The notes under the pieces: model-generated
What the model saw: the letters and a program-made list of their open reading frames with translations, nothing else
The model's database searches: none
What the model was told of the DNA's origin: nothing
Program-made: the position numbers and the translations under genes
In this document: positions 1 through 8,604 of the stretch, piece by piece
Layout: each line of letters starts with the position of its first letter
How positions within the stretch are numbered: position 1 is the stretch's first letter
Assembly (NCBI RefSeq): GCF_001700315.1
Contig: NZ_MASJ01000001.1
Span: forward strand, 434,001-498,000
Reading direction: 5' to 3'
Length of the DNA: 64,000 bases
Source of the DNA: Caryophanon tenue
GTDB taxonomy: Bacteria > Bacillota > Bacilli > Bacillales_A > Planococcaceae

Positions 1-78
1 TTGAAAGTTTACAACCGCCTAAGCAATTTACAATGAATTTTGGCTTTTATCGGACAACGTAGCGAAAGGACGGCTTTT

Positions 79-561
79 ATGAACATACGACACGTAACAG
101 AGACAGATTTAGAGGCGCTTGTTGTAATTGAACAAGCGTCTTTTACACCGGAAGAGGCGGCGACAAAGGAAGCATTTCAAGAGCGTATACAACTAATTTC
201 CGATAGCTTTTTTGTAGCAGAGTTAGCCGGAGAAGTGGTAGGACTTATTAATGGTCCGGTCGTAAGTGAACGCTATATTAGCGATGATTTATTTACGCAT
301 ATTCAGCCGAACCGAGCACGCGGTGGGCATCAAACGGTACTGGGCGTAGCTGTGCATCCACATTACCGTAAGCAAGGGATTGGTGCGCGGTTATTATACG
401 AACTAGAACAGCAGGCAAAAGCGCAGGAGCGAGAAACAGTCACATTGACATGCCAAGCGTTTCTTGTGCCGTTTTATGAGCGACTAGGCTATCAAAATGA
501 AGGACAATCGAGCTCTAGCCACGCAGGCATTACATGGTTTAATTTAGTAAAGCCACTTTGA
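79..561 (+). CDS. GNAT family N-acetyltransferase
   Basis: A 160-residue protein with the GNAT fold: it should transfer acetyl from acetyl-CoA to an amine, substrate unknown. The acetyl-CoA loop is visible in the middle, V-x(4)-R-K-Q-G-I-G-A near residue 110, after a beta strand reading VLGVAVHP. The C-terminal part carries the usual YERLGY segment near residue 145. The start was set at the ATG at 79 because AAAGGA at 65-70 lies at the right distance; a longer frame beginning at 40 would place this site inside the gene. Cytoplasmic, no signal peptide. The next gene, also a GNAT protein, starts 62 bases downstream on the same strand, so the two may be co-transcribed. Confidence 0.85.
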   Translation: MNIRHVTETDLEALVVIEQASFTPEEAATKEAFQERIQLISDSFFVAELAGEVVGLINGPVVSERYISDDLFTHIQPNRARGGHQTVLGVAVHPHYRKQGIGARLLYELEQQAKAQERETVTLTCQAFLVPFYERLGYQNEGQSSSSHAGITWFNLVKPL

Positions 562-623
562 GACGTTTAAAGCAATTTTACATACGGGTACATAAAAGGT
601 AAGACGAGAAAGGATGTGAAGCC

Positions 624-1148
624 ATGCAGTTAGTAAAGCCAGCCATTGTGTACGCACATATGTACCGCGCTTTTTATGACGAGTGGGTTTCATCAGGGGA
701 AGCCTTTGTACCATATATTATTGAGCATCGACCTGAGCCGTTTGAAACGATGCTTGCCATTTTACACAATCATGAGCGTGGTGTCGGCATTAAACCGTTA
801 TGGATGCAAAGCTCAACCTATTGGCTGATTGATGATGAGCAAGTCATCGGTGTTGTTAACATTCGCCATGAGCTAGTAGACTATTTATATAATGAAGGTG
901 GACATATCGTTTATGGGATTCGTCCGTCACAGCGCCAAAAGGGGTATGCAACGGAGATTTTACGCCTAGCGTTGCAACAAGCGCGTGAGTTAGGCTTAAT
1001 GCGCGTGTTATTAACGTGCGAAGCGGACAATATTGGCTCACGAAAGGCGATTGAATATAATGGTGGCGTGTCAATAGAAGATTATATTACAGAAGATGGG
1101 CGTTATATAAAGCGCTACTGGATTTCCCTTGTAGATGACGCAGCTTAA
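624..1148 (+). CDS. GNAT family N-acetyltransferase
   Basis: A 174-residue GNAT acetyltransferase. The family acetyl-CoA binding motif is seen as R-P-S-Q-R-Q-K-G-Y-A-T-E near residue 100, and the later stretch LLTCEADNIGSRKAIE near residue 130 matches the N-x-x-S-x-x-x-I helix of this family. This layout is typical of a common Bacillales GNAT subgroup whose substrate is unknown. The start ATG follows AAAGGATGTG at a good distance. It lies downstream of another GNAT gene and ends at a bidirectional terminator shared with the convergent gene pair on the other strand. The fold is sure; the substrate cannot be read from the sequence. Confidence 0.85.
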   Translation: MQLVKPAIVYAHMYRAFYDEWVSSGEAFVPYIIEHRPEPFETMLAILHNHERGVGIKPLWMQSSTYWLIDDEQVIGVVNIRHELVDYLYNEGGHIVYGIRPSQRQKGYATEILRLALQQARELGLMRVLLTCEADNIGSRKAIEYNGGVSIEDYITEDGRYIKRYWISLVDDAA

Positions 1149-1186
1149 AGGTCATTTACATAAAATGTGCTGCATGGGGCAGAATG

Positions 1187-1221
1187 AAAAGAGCTATCCG
1201 ATTTTTTCGGATAGCTCTTTT
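1187..1221. terminator. Bidirectional intrinsic terminator
   Basis: A perfect 15-base inverted repeat, AAAAGAGCTATCCGA at 1187-1201 and its complement at 1207-1221, with a T-rich loop. A-runs and T-runs flank both arms, so it can end both the plus-strand acetyltransferase unit and the minus-strand gene ending at 1225. Confidence 0.85.
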
Positions 1222-1224
1222 GCT

Positions 1225-1968
1225 TTATAAAAATTTTGTGCGCCAATTCGCAATTTCATGCTCAGTGTAATGGGCTTCGAGTACATCGTCATAGCTTTCA
1301 AATAGCACATTCCAAATACGTGTGAAAAAGGTTTCTTCTTGCTCATTATAGAGCACAAAAGCAAGACAAGGCACTTCAATCACTTCTGCAATGGCGAGCG
1401 TGCGCAACGAAGAAATATACGTTTGAATACCATCTGTTGCAGGCTGGAGCTGTTGCAGTTTAGTCATCACCGTTTCTTCGGCTACTTGAAGTTGTTGTAG
1501 CGTTTCTTCTTCTAAATATGGGTAAGGCTCTGGCAAATCATAATCATAGAGTGCGTCGTGTGAACCGTCAATAAAGCGTTCGTGAAGCGGGCTATAAATA
1601 AGTGTCGCTTGTTGTTCCTCTTGTGCGTTTTCAAAAATGCCGTCTGCTAGTTGCTGTTCACCGCGCATTGTTAATTGATAGCTGTCTGTATATGACACGA
1701 GTTCATTACGTATTAGACTCGTTGTTAAATCCTCGACAAATAAATGCTCCACGGCGAGTAAATCACTCACTGTTTGTAAGTTTGTGACGCGTATACGACT
1801 AAATGTTAACAATAACATTTTCATTAAAATATCCATCGTAACACGTTCAACAGGTGCATACGTGACATGAAGCACCTGCATAGGAATGGTGAATTGTTCT
1901 GTATGCTTAAGCGTAATATGACGAGGCGCTGTCACTTTTTGTTGCAACGTTTTTTGAAGTTTTTCCAT
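1225..1968 (-). CDS. Hypothetical protein coupled to the SF1 helicase
   Basis: A 247-residue acidic, soluble protein with no signal peptide, membrane segment or motif that I recognise. Residues about 55-115 look like a small winged-helix-type region (leucine-rich helices, then LVSYTDSYQLTMRGEQQL, reminiscent of a wing followed by a helix), but this is only a guess. Its ATG begins one base after the stop of the large helicase gene, and the ribosome binding site AGGTGAG overlaps the end of that gene, so translation is probably coupled and the two proteins likely work together. The terminator at 1187-1221 closes the unit. Confidence 0.75.
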   Translation of the reverse strand: MEKLQKTLQQKVTAPRHITLKHTEQFTIPMQVLHVTYAPVERVTMDILMKMLLLTFSRIRVTNLQTVSDLLAVEHLFVEDLTTSLIRNELVSYTDSYQLTMRGEQQLADGIFENAQEEQQATLIYSPLHERFIDGSHDALYDYDLPEPYPYLEEETLQQLQVAEETVMTKLQQLQPATDGIQTYISSLRTLAIAEVIEVPCLAFVLYNEQEETFFTRIWNVLFESYDDVLEAHYTEHEIANWRTKFL

Positions 1969-1969
1969 C

Positions 1970-4900
1970 TTAGCTCACCTCTACTGCCTCGATTTGGCGT
2001 ATTCCTTTTGTCGCATGAATGGTATCATACAGTGTTTTGTACATCAGGCGCGCATTGTCACTACGCTCTTTTTGCGTAAACATTTCAACGCTACCAATCA
2101 TCATACATAACTCACGCGCACGTGACACGGCAACATTTAAGCGGCGATAATCACGCGCGAAGCCGATTTGTCCTTTCGATGCCTCAACATTACGTACCAT
2201 ACTCACTAAAATGACGTCCATCTCCATCCCTTGGAACTTATCAACTGTACCTGTGCGGATGTGTAAATGCGGTAGCTGTACTTCTTGCTGAATGAGGCGG
2301 TTGATTTTTTTCACTTGCTCACCGTAGAAGCTAATAACACCGACTGATTTTCGAGCATCAGCTGGCAGTAGCCCTTGCGCTTTTGCGCGTGCAGTTGCGT
2401 CATTCATATCTAGTAATACATCGCGAATCGTTGCGAGTTCACCTTCGTTAAATAAACTATTGCCATCTTTGACACGTTGTTCAAAGTATGGCGCTTTACT
2501 CGGTAAATCAAGCCAAACTAAATGGTCATGACGCGACACAAAGCGACCTTCTAAATAATGGTCACGCATCGCATCACTATCAGTTAAACCACATTGTAAA
2601 CCACCTTGTTGCTGCGCATAAAACGGTGTAATCCCTGCCATAATTTGTGCATGCATACGATATTGAATCGCGAGCATCTGTTTATTTGTGTCAGGTAGTG
2701 CCTTAAAGAGACGTTCAAATAATGATTCACGTAAGAGACCTTCTAGCTCATCGCGACCTTCGAAACGTTCATTATCTTTCATTACCGCTGTTAATGTTTC
2801 TTCAAGTGTATCATCACCAAGAAGCGGCGGTAATTGATGGTGGTCTCCGACAAGAATAATCTTTTTCCCTTTTAACATCGGTAAAAGTAATTCTGGTGGT
2901 GTTGCCTTTGAAACTTCATCAATAATGACAACATCAAACTCAGGGTAACTGTCGATAAAGTCTTTTCGGGCCGATTGCACACATGTTGTGCCGATAACAT
3001 TCGCATGTTTAATGTATAACTTTTTAATTTCATCTACGTCATGGTCTGTCGCTTCATCAAGCAAGCTACGCCACTCATTTTGAAGTGCCTGTTTGATTGG
3101 TAATTGTTGTAGCTCAAGCTGTAGCTGCGCTTGTGCATTGACTAGCTCCACATGCGCCTCTTTTAGCCGTTGTAACGTGCTTTCAGGATCACTTTCAGCA
3201 ATTTCGCGGTAATGTCGGCGCTGCTGTTCAAACACTTCAAGCTCCTCCATTAAGAGCGTTTCTTGTTGAAGATTGTCATCAAGCGCTGCACGTACCGTAT
3301 CAAGCTGTTCTTTTAATGGCAATTCTTCTGTCAGTAGTGTCGCAACTTCCGCTTGTTTTTGTTTCAATGTGCCAGCTTGTGTTTGCAAGGCGGAATAGTC
3401 ATTGACGTATTCATTTGCTAAACGTGCTAATAAATTGGCATCTTCCTCAATGGGTAACGAAAACTTCATCGAAAGCTGTGCGAGCGTTGCTTCATGCGTT
3501 TGTAATTGCTGTGCCAATGATTGCAATTGCTGTTCAAGCTGTACCGTGTCGCGCGCTGCAAAACGGAGCTGTGATGCAATTTCATTAGCGATTGTTGCCG
3601 TTGCTTGTCGCAATGTTTGGTCATACACATCTGCTTGTGGCTTCAGCGCACGACCTTGTATATTGAGCGACTCTTTTGCTCCGCGAAGCTGTGCTAAATG
3701 ATGACCAAGCTCGTCAAATGTGACGCGACCTTGCGTAGTAATGGCAGTTTTCATCGCAGAAATAAGCGCATCAATTTGCTCAATCGAAATCGTGCCAAGC
3801 CACGCTGTTAATACATCATTAGCGTAGTGTCCAAGCTTTTGCTCGATAAAGGTAATCGCACTCACAAGGCGCGTATTGACCTCTTTTAAGCGCATAAATA
3901 ATGCCGCTTGCTGTTGTTGCTGAATCGCTTGTTGGAGTAGGCGCTCTGCAAGGGCAGAGCACGATAATGTATACTGCTCAACAATCGTACGGAGCGCTTG
4001 TGCACTCGTACATGTTTGAATCGTTTCGATAATCGTTTGCTCATTTGACAGGCGATATTGTAAATCTGCAAGCTGAGCCGCAAGTTGCTGTTGTTCATAT
4101 TGGCATTGTTTGTAAAGCTGTTCCGTTTGTAAATATTTTCGTTTTGCCTGCGTCACTTGAATGACCTCATTGAGTGCCTCAATTTGAGCAGTTAGGGCAG
4201 AGCCATCCAGTGTATTTTCAATATAATTTTCCAACTCTAATCGTTGGTGATACAACTTGTTATATTGGTTTGATAACTTCGTCCATTGCTGTTCTAATTG
4301 CTTACGTGGTGCGACAAGTGTATCGATTTTTGTATGCAGCGGTAACACTTTACTATTGAGTGTCCGTAGTTCAATTTTGGCTGCCGCTTTTTCTGAAATT
4401 TGTTCGTCCGCGCGTTTTTGCTGCTGTTCATTGTCGAGTAGTTGTGCGTCAATTGCTTGCAGTTTTTGCTGTAGTTGTTGCTCCTCAGCTTGCTGGGAAT
4501 ACAGGTGACGGTCAATTTCACTGCGTGTTGTAGATAACCAGTAATGACCGATATTTTCTTCGATAAATTTTTTGCCTTCTTCTTCAATACTCTCTGTTCG
4601 TCCGTAACGTAAAATACGAATGTCTTTATGCGCGAGTAAACGACTTAGCGCATTATCCACCGCTAAGTTTGACTGAGATGCAACAAGCGTTTTTAAACCA
4701 GCTTGCGCGTTTTGATAGCAAATCTCGGAAATAACAGTCGTTTTCCCTGTACCTGGAGGCCCTTGAATACAATATAAATCATTGGCAGACATCGCACCGA
4801 TAACAGCCTCTTGCTGGTATTCATTTAATTGGTTATGAAATGTCAGCTGTGCGCGTTTTGTTGGTACTTCAATTTGCGGAATTTCTTCAAATAAAATATT

Positions 4901-5746
4901 TTCTAAATTTGGATTCGCCGCGTAGCCTTTCGCTAAATCTTGGAAGCCTTTACGTAGACGACGAATTTGGCTTAAGCTTGCAAAATTACTAAACGCAATG
5001 GCACCACTACCTTTTGGTAACTGTTGTTTACGTAGGCGTTGTGTAATACGTGGCTGCAACTCAATATCAATCGTTTGGCGGTTTGCTTGTGCGCGTGTCA
5101 CATCACCAATGGCATCGCCGTATCCTGGAATGGTGACGCTTAAGCCTTCAAGAGCACGCCACTGTTTCGGTGACAGTTGCTGAAGTTGCATCGTCATGCG
5201 CGTGAAGTCATCATTGTAATGAATATCTTTATAGGTCGCTTCAATATCGTCAATGGACGCATTTTGTTCCTGAATTTTTAAATAACCTTCCCAACTAGCA
5301 ATACGTTTTTTGATCGTCTGCTGTTGTTCTTCGGCATTTGGTAATTGTCGCAATGCTTTATAAAAGGGAATGGGCATTTGTGCGTTTGTCGTACGCGTAT
5401 TAAACGTCACACGTGCATGTAAGCGACGCGTCGTTTGAAGAGGGAAGCGCGTGTCAGCAATATAAAAGCCGGTCGCTAAAAAGCCCGTATTGCGTAGTAC
5501 AGCGTGTAATACGGCAATGCGGTTCCCAAGGAGCGGTTGTAAATCGTCATGTTCACGTCCATCAATATATATGGTGACATTTGTTTCACCAGGCGCATGT
5601 TGCGCACGTTTTTCAATATAAAGTAAAAGTTCCGGCTGCGTCTCAAATAAAGTATGTTCGGAGCGGAAATGTGCGCATAGGGCGTCTTTTGCTGTATTTG
5701 TTAAAAGTAGCGTACATTGCTGCACAGCTTGTATAAATTTGTCCAC
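1970..5746 (-). CDS. Upf1/Dna2-like SF1 helicase with long coiled-coil insert
   Basis: A 1258-residue superfamily 1B helicase/ATPase, cytoplasmic. Motifs in order: Q motif LNEYQQEAV, Walker A GPPGTGKTT (about residue 330), motif Ia LVASQSNLAVDNAL, then roughly 450 residues of glutamine-rich coiled coil (about 425-880), motif II VVIIDEVSKATPPE (about 940), motif III ILVGDHHQLPP, motif IV QYRMHAQI, motif V TVDKFQGMEMDVILVSMVRN and motif VI NVAVSRARELCMMIG. The split of the ATPase core by a long coiled coil recalls Upf1-like and SMC-like machines. The first 300 residues have no domain I can name. GTG at 5746 was chosen because GAGGTG sits 8 bases before it; ATG at 5773 is possible. It forms a two-gene unit with the 247-residue protein. 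Role in DNA or RNA repair or in phage defence is open. Confidence 0.88.
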   Translation of the reverse strand: MDKFIQAVQQCTLLLTNTAKDALCAHFRSEHTLFETQPELLLYIEKRAQHAPGETNVTIYIDGREHDDLQPLLGNRIAVLHAVLRNTGFLATGFYIADTRFPLQTTRRLHARVTFNTRTTNAQMPIPFYKALRQLPNAEEQQQTIKKRIASWEGYLKIQEQNASIDDIEATYKDIHYNDDFTRMTMQLQQLSPKQWRALEGLSVTIPGYGDAIGDVTRAQANRQTIDIELQPRITQRLRKQQLPKGSGAIAFSNFASLSQIRRLRKGFQDLAKGYAANPNLENILFEEIPQIEVPTKRAQLTFHNQLNEYQQEAVIGAMSANDLYCIQGPPGTGKTTVISEICYQNAQAGLKTLVASQSNLAVDNALSRLLAHKDIRILRYGRTESIEEEGKKFIEENIGHYWLSTTRSEIDRHLYSQQAEEQQLQQKLQAIDAQLLDNEQQQKRADEQISEKAAAKIELRTLNSKVLPLHTKIDTLVAPRKQLEQQWTKLSNQYNKLYHQRLELENYIENTLDGSALTAQIEALNEVIQVTQAKRKYLQTEQLYKQCQYEQQQLAAQLADLQYRLSNEQTIIETIQTCTSAQALRTIVEQYTLSCSALAERLLQQAIQQQQQAALFMRLKEVNTRLVSAITFIEQKLGHYANDVLTAWLGTISIEQIDALISAMKTAITTQGRVTFDELGHHLAQLRGAKESLNIQGRALKPQADVYDQTLRQATATIANEIASQLRFAARDTVQLEQQLQSLAQQLQTHEATLAQLSMKFSLPIEEDANLLARLANEYVNDYSALQTQAGTLKQKQAEVATLLTEELPLKEQLDTVRAALDDNLQQETLLMEELEVFEQQRRHYREIAESDPESTLQRLKEAHVELVNAQAQLQLELQQLPIKQALQNEWRSLLDEATDHDVDEIKKLYIKHANVIGTTCVQSARKDFIDSYPEFDVVIIDEVSKATPPELLLPMLKGKKIILVGDHHQLPPLLGDDTLEETLTAVMKDNERFEGRDELEGLLRESLFERLFKALPDTNKQMLAIQYRMHAQIMAGITPFYAQQQGGLQCGLTDSDAMRDHYLEGRFVSRHDHLVWLDLPSKAPYFEQRVKDGNSLFNEGELATIRDVLLDMNDATARAKAQGLLPADARKSVGVISFYGEQVKKINRLIQQEVQLPHLHIRTGTVDKFQGMEMDVILVSMVRNVEASKGQIGFARDYRRLNVAVSRARELCMMIGSVEMFTQKERSDNARLMYKTLYDTIHATKGIRQIEAVEVS

Positions 5747-5903
5747 CAACAGTACACCTCGTTTTTTGTTCATTTCAGAACTCTCATTTTACTATAAAAC
5801 GATTGTTTTTTGTACAGAAAGGATTTGTTTAAGCACGTAGCTTGTGTTCTTGAGAAGAGGTGACGTACAATAAAGGCGAATCATGTAAAAGGGAGAGAAA
5901 TAG

Positions 5904-6629
5904 ATGACACAAACATTAGCAGGAAAAACAGCTATTATTACAGGTGCGGCGCGTGGTATTGGCCGTGCAGTAGCAGAAGCGTTAGCAGCACAAGGCGTAC
6001 ATATCGGTTTAATCGCACGTACAGAGGCACATTTAGTAGAAGCGCAACAAGCGTTACAAGCACACGGAGTAAACGTAGCATATGCAGCAGCAGATGTGTC
6101 AGATTTACCACAAGCAGAAGCGGCGGTCGCATCATTAAAAGCGCAATTAGGTAATGCGGATATTTTAATTAATAACGCAGGCATTTGCGAGTTCGGTTCA
6201 GTGTTAGATATGGACCCACAAACGTGGCAAAATATTATTAACGTCAACTTATTCGGTACATACAATATTACACGTGCGGTATTGCCACAATTAATCGACA
6301 AAAACGCTGGAGATATTATTAATATTTCATCAACGAGCGGCTTATCGGGTGCTGGTACATCAAGTGCGTATAGTGCATCGAAATTTGCGGTTATTGGCTT
6401 TACAGAATCATTAGCGCAAGAAGTACGTCGTAACAATATTCGTGTATCTGCACTAGCGCCGAGCACAATCGTAACGGAGCTTGCGACAGATGCAAACTTA
6501 ATCAATGAAGATAAAAAAGAGCAAATGATGCACCCAGCTGATTTAGCACAGTATATTGTGGCGCAATTACAATTACCACAACGTATGTATGTAAAAACAG
6601 CGAGCTTTGTGAATACAAACCCGTTCTAA
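5904..6629 (+). CDS. SDR family oxidoreductase, 3-ketoacyl-ACP reductase-like
   Basis: A 241-residue short-chain dehydrogenase/reductase. It has the NADP(H) Rossmann motif TGAARGIG at residues 13-20, the NNAG motif at about 91, and the catalytic Ser-Tyr-Lys set in ISSTSGLSGAG and YSASK (Tyr about 153, Lys about 157). An arginine follows the first strand cluster (IARTE), typical of NADPH preference. It resembles FabG-type reductases of Bacillales that sit outside fatty-acid gene clusters, so the physiological substrate is uncertain. GGGAGAG lies 7 bases before the ATG. It stands alone, between the helicase pair on the other strand and a convergent SDR gene. Confidence 0.88.
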   Translation: MTQTLAGKTAIITGAARGIGRAVAEALAAQGVHIGLIARTEAHLVEAQQALQAHGVNVAYAAADVSDLPQAEAAVASLKAQLGNADILINNAGICEFGSVLDMDPQTWQNIINVNLFGTYNITRAVLPQLIDKNAGDIINISSTSGLSGAGTSSAYSASKFAVIGFTESLAQEVRRNNIRVSALAPSTIVTELATDANLINEDKKEQMMHPADLAQYIVAQLQLPQRMYVKTASFVNTNPF

Positions 6630-6632
6630 TAC

Positions 6633-6668
6633 AAAAAAAGCAGTACCCATTGCGGGCACTGCTTTTTT
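6633..6668. terminator. Bidirectional intrinsic terminator
   Basis: Inverted repeat AAAAAAGCAGT-x-CCC and GGG-x-ACTGCTTTTTT around ATTGC, with a T-run on each strand. It separates the two convergent SDR genes. Confidence 0.8.
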
Positions 6669-6686
6669 GTTTGAGCGAAAAATGTC

Positions 6687-7445
6687 TTAATAAGTTGTCC
6701 AACCAGCATCAGCGGTAATCACTTGTCCGTTAATGAAGCTTGAGTCTTCAGAACCTAAGAATACTGCTAATTGTGCGATTTCTTCTGGCTCACCTACACG
6801 CGGGATTAACGCAGAACCTTTTTGTTGTTGACCTGCACCATATTGGCTCATGTTGGTCATAGAAGCGCCGATATTTGTTTTAACAGCACCTGGTGCGATA
6901 CCGTTTACGCGAATACCTGATTGAGCATACATAAATGCTGTATTTTTTGTTAAACCAACAACCGCGTGTTTCGATGCCGTGTAAGCTGCACCTGCACGAC
7001 CACCGTTTAAGCCACCAGCAGAAATGTTGTTAATGATAACACCTGACTTTTGCTCTAAGAATAAATCGACAGCCGTGCGCATTGTTTTCATTACGGAAGT
7101 TGTGTTTACAGCGAAGATTAAGTCCCAGCGAGCATCTGTAATTTCATTTACGGGTTCCATACCGTCCATAATACCTGCGTTATTGACTAAAATATCTAAA
7201 CGTCCGTATGTTGAAATTGTTGTATCGAACATTTTTTTTAAATCGTCATCATTTGTGACGTTTGTTGCAACAGCGATCGCTGTACCACCTGCAGCTGTAA
7301 TGCCAGCAGCTACTGTTTCAGCGCCTTCTAAGTTCATATCTGATACGACTACTTTCGCACCTTCTTTTGCATATGCTTCGGCGATCGCTTTACCCATACC
7401 TGATGCAGCACCTGTAACGATGGCTACTTTGTTTTCTAATTTCAT
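6687..7445 (-). CDS. SDR family NAD(P)-dependent oxidoreductase
   Basis: A 252-residue classical SDR enzyme: TGAASGMG cofactor motif at residues 11-18, an acidic residue at the end of strand 2 (VVSDMN) that suggests NAD(H), NNAG at about 90, catalytic NISAGG serine and YTASK (Tyr about 155, Lys about 159), and a C-terminal INGQVITADAGW segment typical of the FabG/glucose dehydrogenase class. It is transcribed away from a TetR-family regulator and a perfect palindrome sits in its 5' leader, so repression by that regulator with release by an organic ligand is likely. The true substrate is not evident. GGGGGACATTCC precedes the ATG. Confidence 0.88.
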   Translation of the reverse strand: MKLENKVAIVTGAASGMGKAIAEAYAKEGAKVVVSDMNLEGAETVAAGITAAGGTAIAVATNVTNDDDLKKMFDTTISTYGRLDILVNNAGIMDGMEPVNEITDARWDLIFAVNTTSVMKTMRTAVDLFLEQKSGVIINNISAGGLNGGRAGAAYTASKHAVVGLTKNTAFMYAQSGIRVNGIAPGAVKTNIGASMTNMSQYGAGQQQKGSALIPRVGEPEEIAQLAVFLGSEDSSFINGQVITADAGWTTY

Positions 7446-7468
7446 TGGAATGTCCCCCTAATAATTAT

Positions 7469-7482
7469 TGAACATCTGTTCA
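7469..7482. promoter_or_regulatory. Palindromic operator, probable TetR site
   Basis: TGAACATCTGTTCA is a perfect 6+6 inverted repeat with a 2-base centre, located in the leader of the minus-strand SDR gene just downstream of a TATTAT/TATAGT -10-like sequence at about 7488-7496. A further half site TGAACA lies at 7546-7551, in front of the divergent TetR gene. The arrangement suits a TetR-family repressor acting on both genes. Confidence 0.55.
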
Positions 7483-7585
7483 CTAATCACTATAATACAA
7501 AGAGAAAATAGAACACTAGCGATAACATACTGCTTATTAAGTTAATGAACAGTTGTAGTAAAAGTTGTTGATTAAGGAGAGAAGA

Positions 7586-8146
7586 ATGGACAAACGAATT
7601 GAAAAAACGCTGCATCACTTACAAGAGGCACTTTTACTGTTAATTCGCGAAAAGCCACTTGTTGACATTACAGTTAGTGAATTATGTCGTTGTGCGGACG
7701 TCAATCGTGGGACATTTTATAAGCATTTTTCGAATGTACACGATGTATTTGATTTGTATTTTGGTCGCATTATCGCGGATTTAGAACAAAGCTATCATGC
7801 ACCGCTCAATGTGGCGAATTATAATGTCACACACATTGAGAAGGACACGATTCGTATTTTTCATCATGTGAAACAGTTCGAAGCGTTTTATCGGATAGCA
7901 CTCGACCCAAATATGCCGATGACATATTATCATCAGCTCTTTTCATTTATTAAACAGCTGATGGAAGAGACGATTGGATCAATAAGCGATGAACGCCAAC
8001 GACGCTTTCAGGCGAGTACATCTGCCAATATGATTATGGGCATGATTATGCAGTGGCATGAGGAAGATTACCGTTTAACACCAGCAGAGTTAAATCATTA
8101 TTTTTTTCAAATTTTACGAGCAAATGAAGAGAGGTTTTATGAATGA
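7586..8146 (+). CDS. TetR/AcrR family transcriptional regulator
   Basis: A 186-residue TetR-type repressor. Residues about 10-55 form the DNA-binding helix-turn-helix: ITVSELCRCADVNRGTFYKHF is the hallmark recognition segment. The C-terminal all-helical part is the ligand and dimer domain, with the divergent sequence usual in this family. ATG at 7586 follows AAGGAGAGA; a TTG at 7565 lies upstream of that site and is unlikely. It is divergent from an SDR dehydrogenase and overlaps the next gene (VOC protein) by four bases, ATGA, so the regulator and the VOC protein are translated together. It probably controls these three genes through the TGAACA palindrome. Confidence 0.9.
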   Translation: MDKRIEKTLHHLQEALLLLIREKPLVDITVSELCRCADVNRGTFYKHFSNVHDVFDLYFGRIIADLEQSYHAPLNVANYNVTHIEKDTIRIFHHVKQFEAFYRIALDPNMPMTYYHQLFSFIKQLMEETIGSISDERQRRFQASTSANMIMGMIMQWHEEDYRLTPAELNHYFFQILRANEERFYE

Positions 8147-8541
8147 CAAGACGTGCACACCATGTATGTATTCAAACAAATACGTACGACGACAGCATGA
8201 CGTTTTACAAAACATTAGGTTTTACGGTGCTTCACGAAACACCAGGCTTTCATACACGAAGCTATAATACGTGGCTTGCGATTGATGGGTTTCATATTGA
8301 ACTACAAACGCCAAAAGAAGGAGAGACACTTGCTGACACCAACATCAATCAGCTTGGACTAGCACATTTTTGTTTATGGGTCGAGCAGTTAGCGCCACTC
8401 GTTGAATTATTACAGCAGCAAGGCTATCGCTTTAAAGAAAAGCATGGTGGTGCTATTTACGAAGTAGAAGGTGGCAAACTTGCGAAAGTTTATGCACCTG
8501 AAGGGACGTTAATTGAGCTGCGCGATGACTGGACGCTGTAA
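8143..8541 (+). CDS. VOC family (glyoxalase-like) protein
   Basis: A 132-residue protein with two beta-alpha-beta-beta-beta halves of the vicinal-oxygen-chelate fold. The metal-site pattern of glyoxalase I-like proteins is partly visible: His near residue 5 (HHVCIQT), Glu in IELQ near 65, His in LAHFCLWVE near 84 and Glu at the end (LIELRDDW). Candidate roles are a lyase, isomerase or drug-binding protein; the substrate is not readable. It starts inside the stop codon of the TetR gene, so it is co-translated with that regulator and is probably part of the same response as the divergent SDR enzyme. Confidence 0.8.
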   Translation: MTRRAHHVCIQTNTYDDSMTFYKTLGFTVLHETPGFHTRSYNTWLAIDGFHIELQTPKEGETLADTNINQLGLAHFCLWVEQLAPLVELLQQQGYRFKEKHGGAIYEVEGGKLAKVYAPEGTLIELRDDWTL

Positions 8542-8604
8542 GTAGCACGTAGACAAGAAGCAAAGTGAAAAATGTCTGATACACGTGTAGTAAGAAGTAC
8601 AAAA

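Noticed and set aside
3-62. Open frame at the left edge that might be the C-terminus of an upstream gene
   Set aside because: Two frames are open at the edge (ending at 36 and 62). Neither can be tied to a family with so few residues.
3402-4587. Long antisense and shifted frames within the helicase coiled coil
   Set aside because: They are cysteine- or asparagine-rich by-products of the glutamine codons of the real gene and lack ribosome binding sites.
5792-6505. 237-codon minus-strand frame opposite the SDR gene
   Set aside because: It is antisense to a clear SDR enzyme with normal motifs; the frame is a codon-bias shadow.
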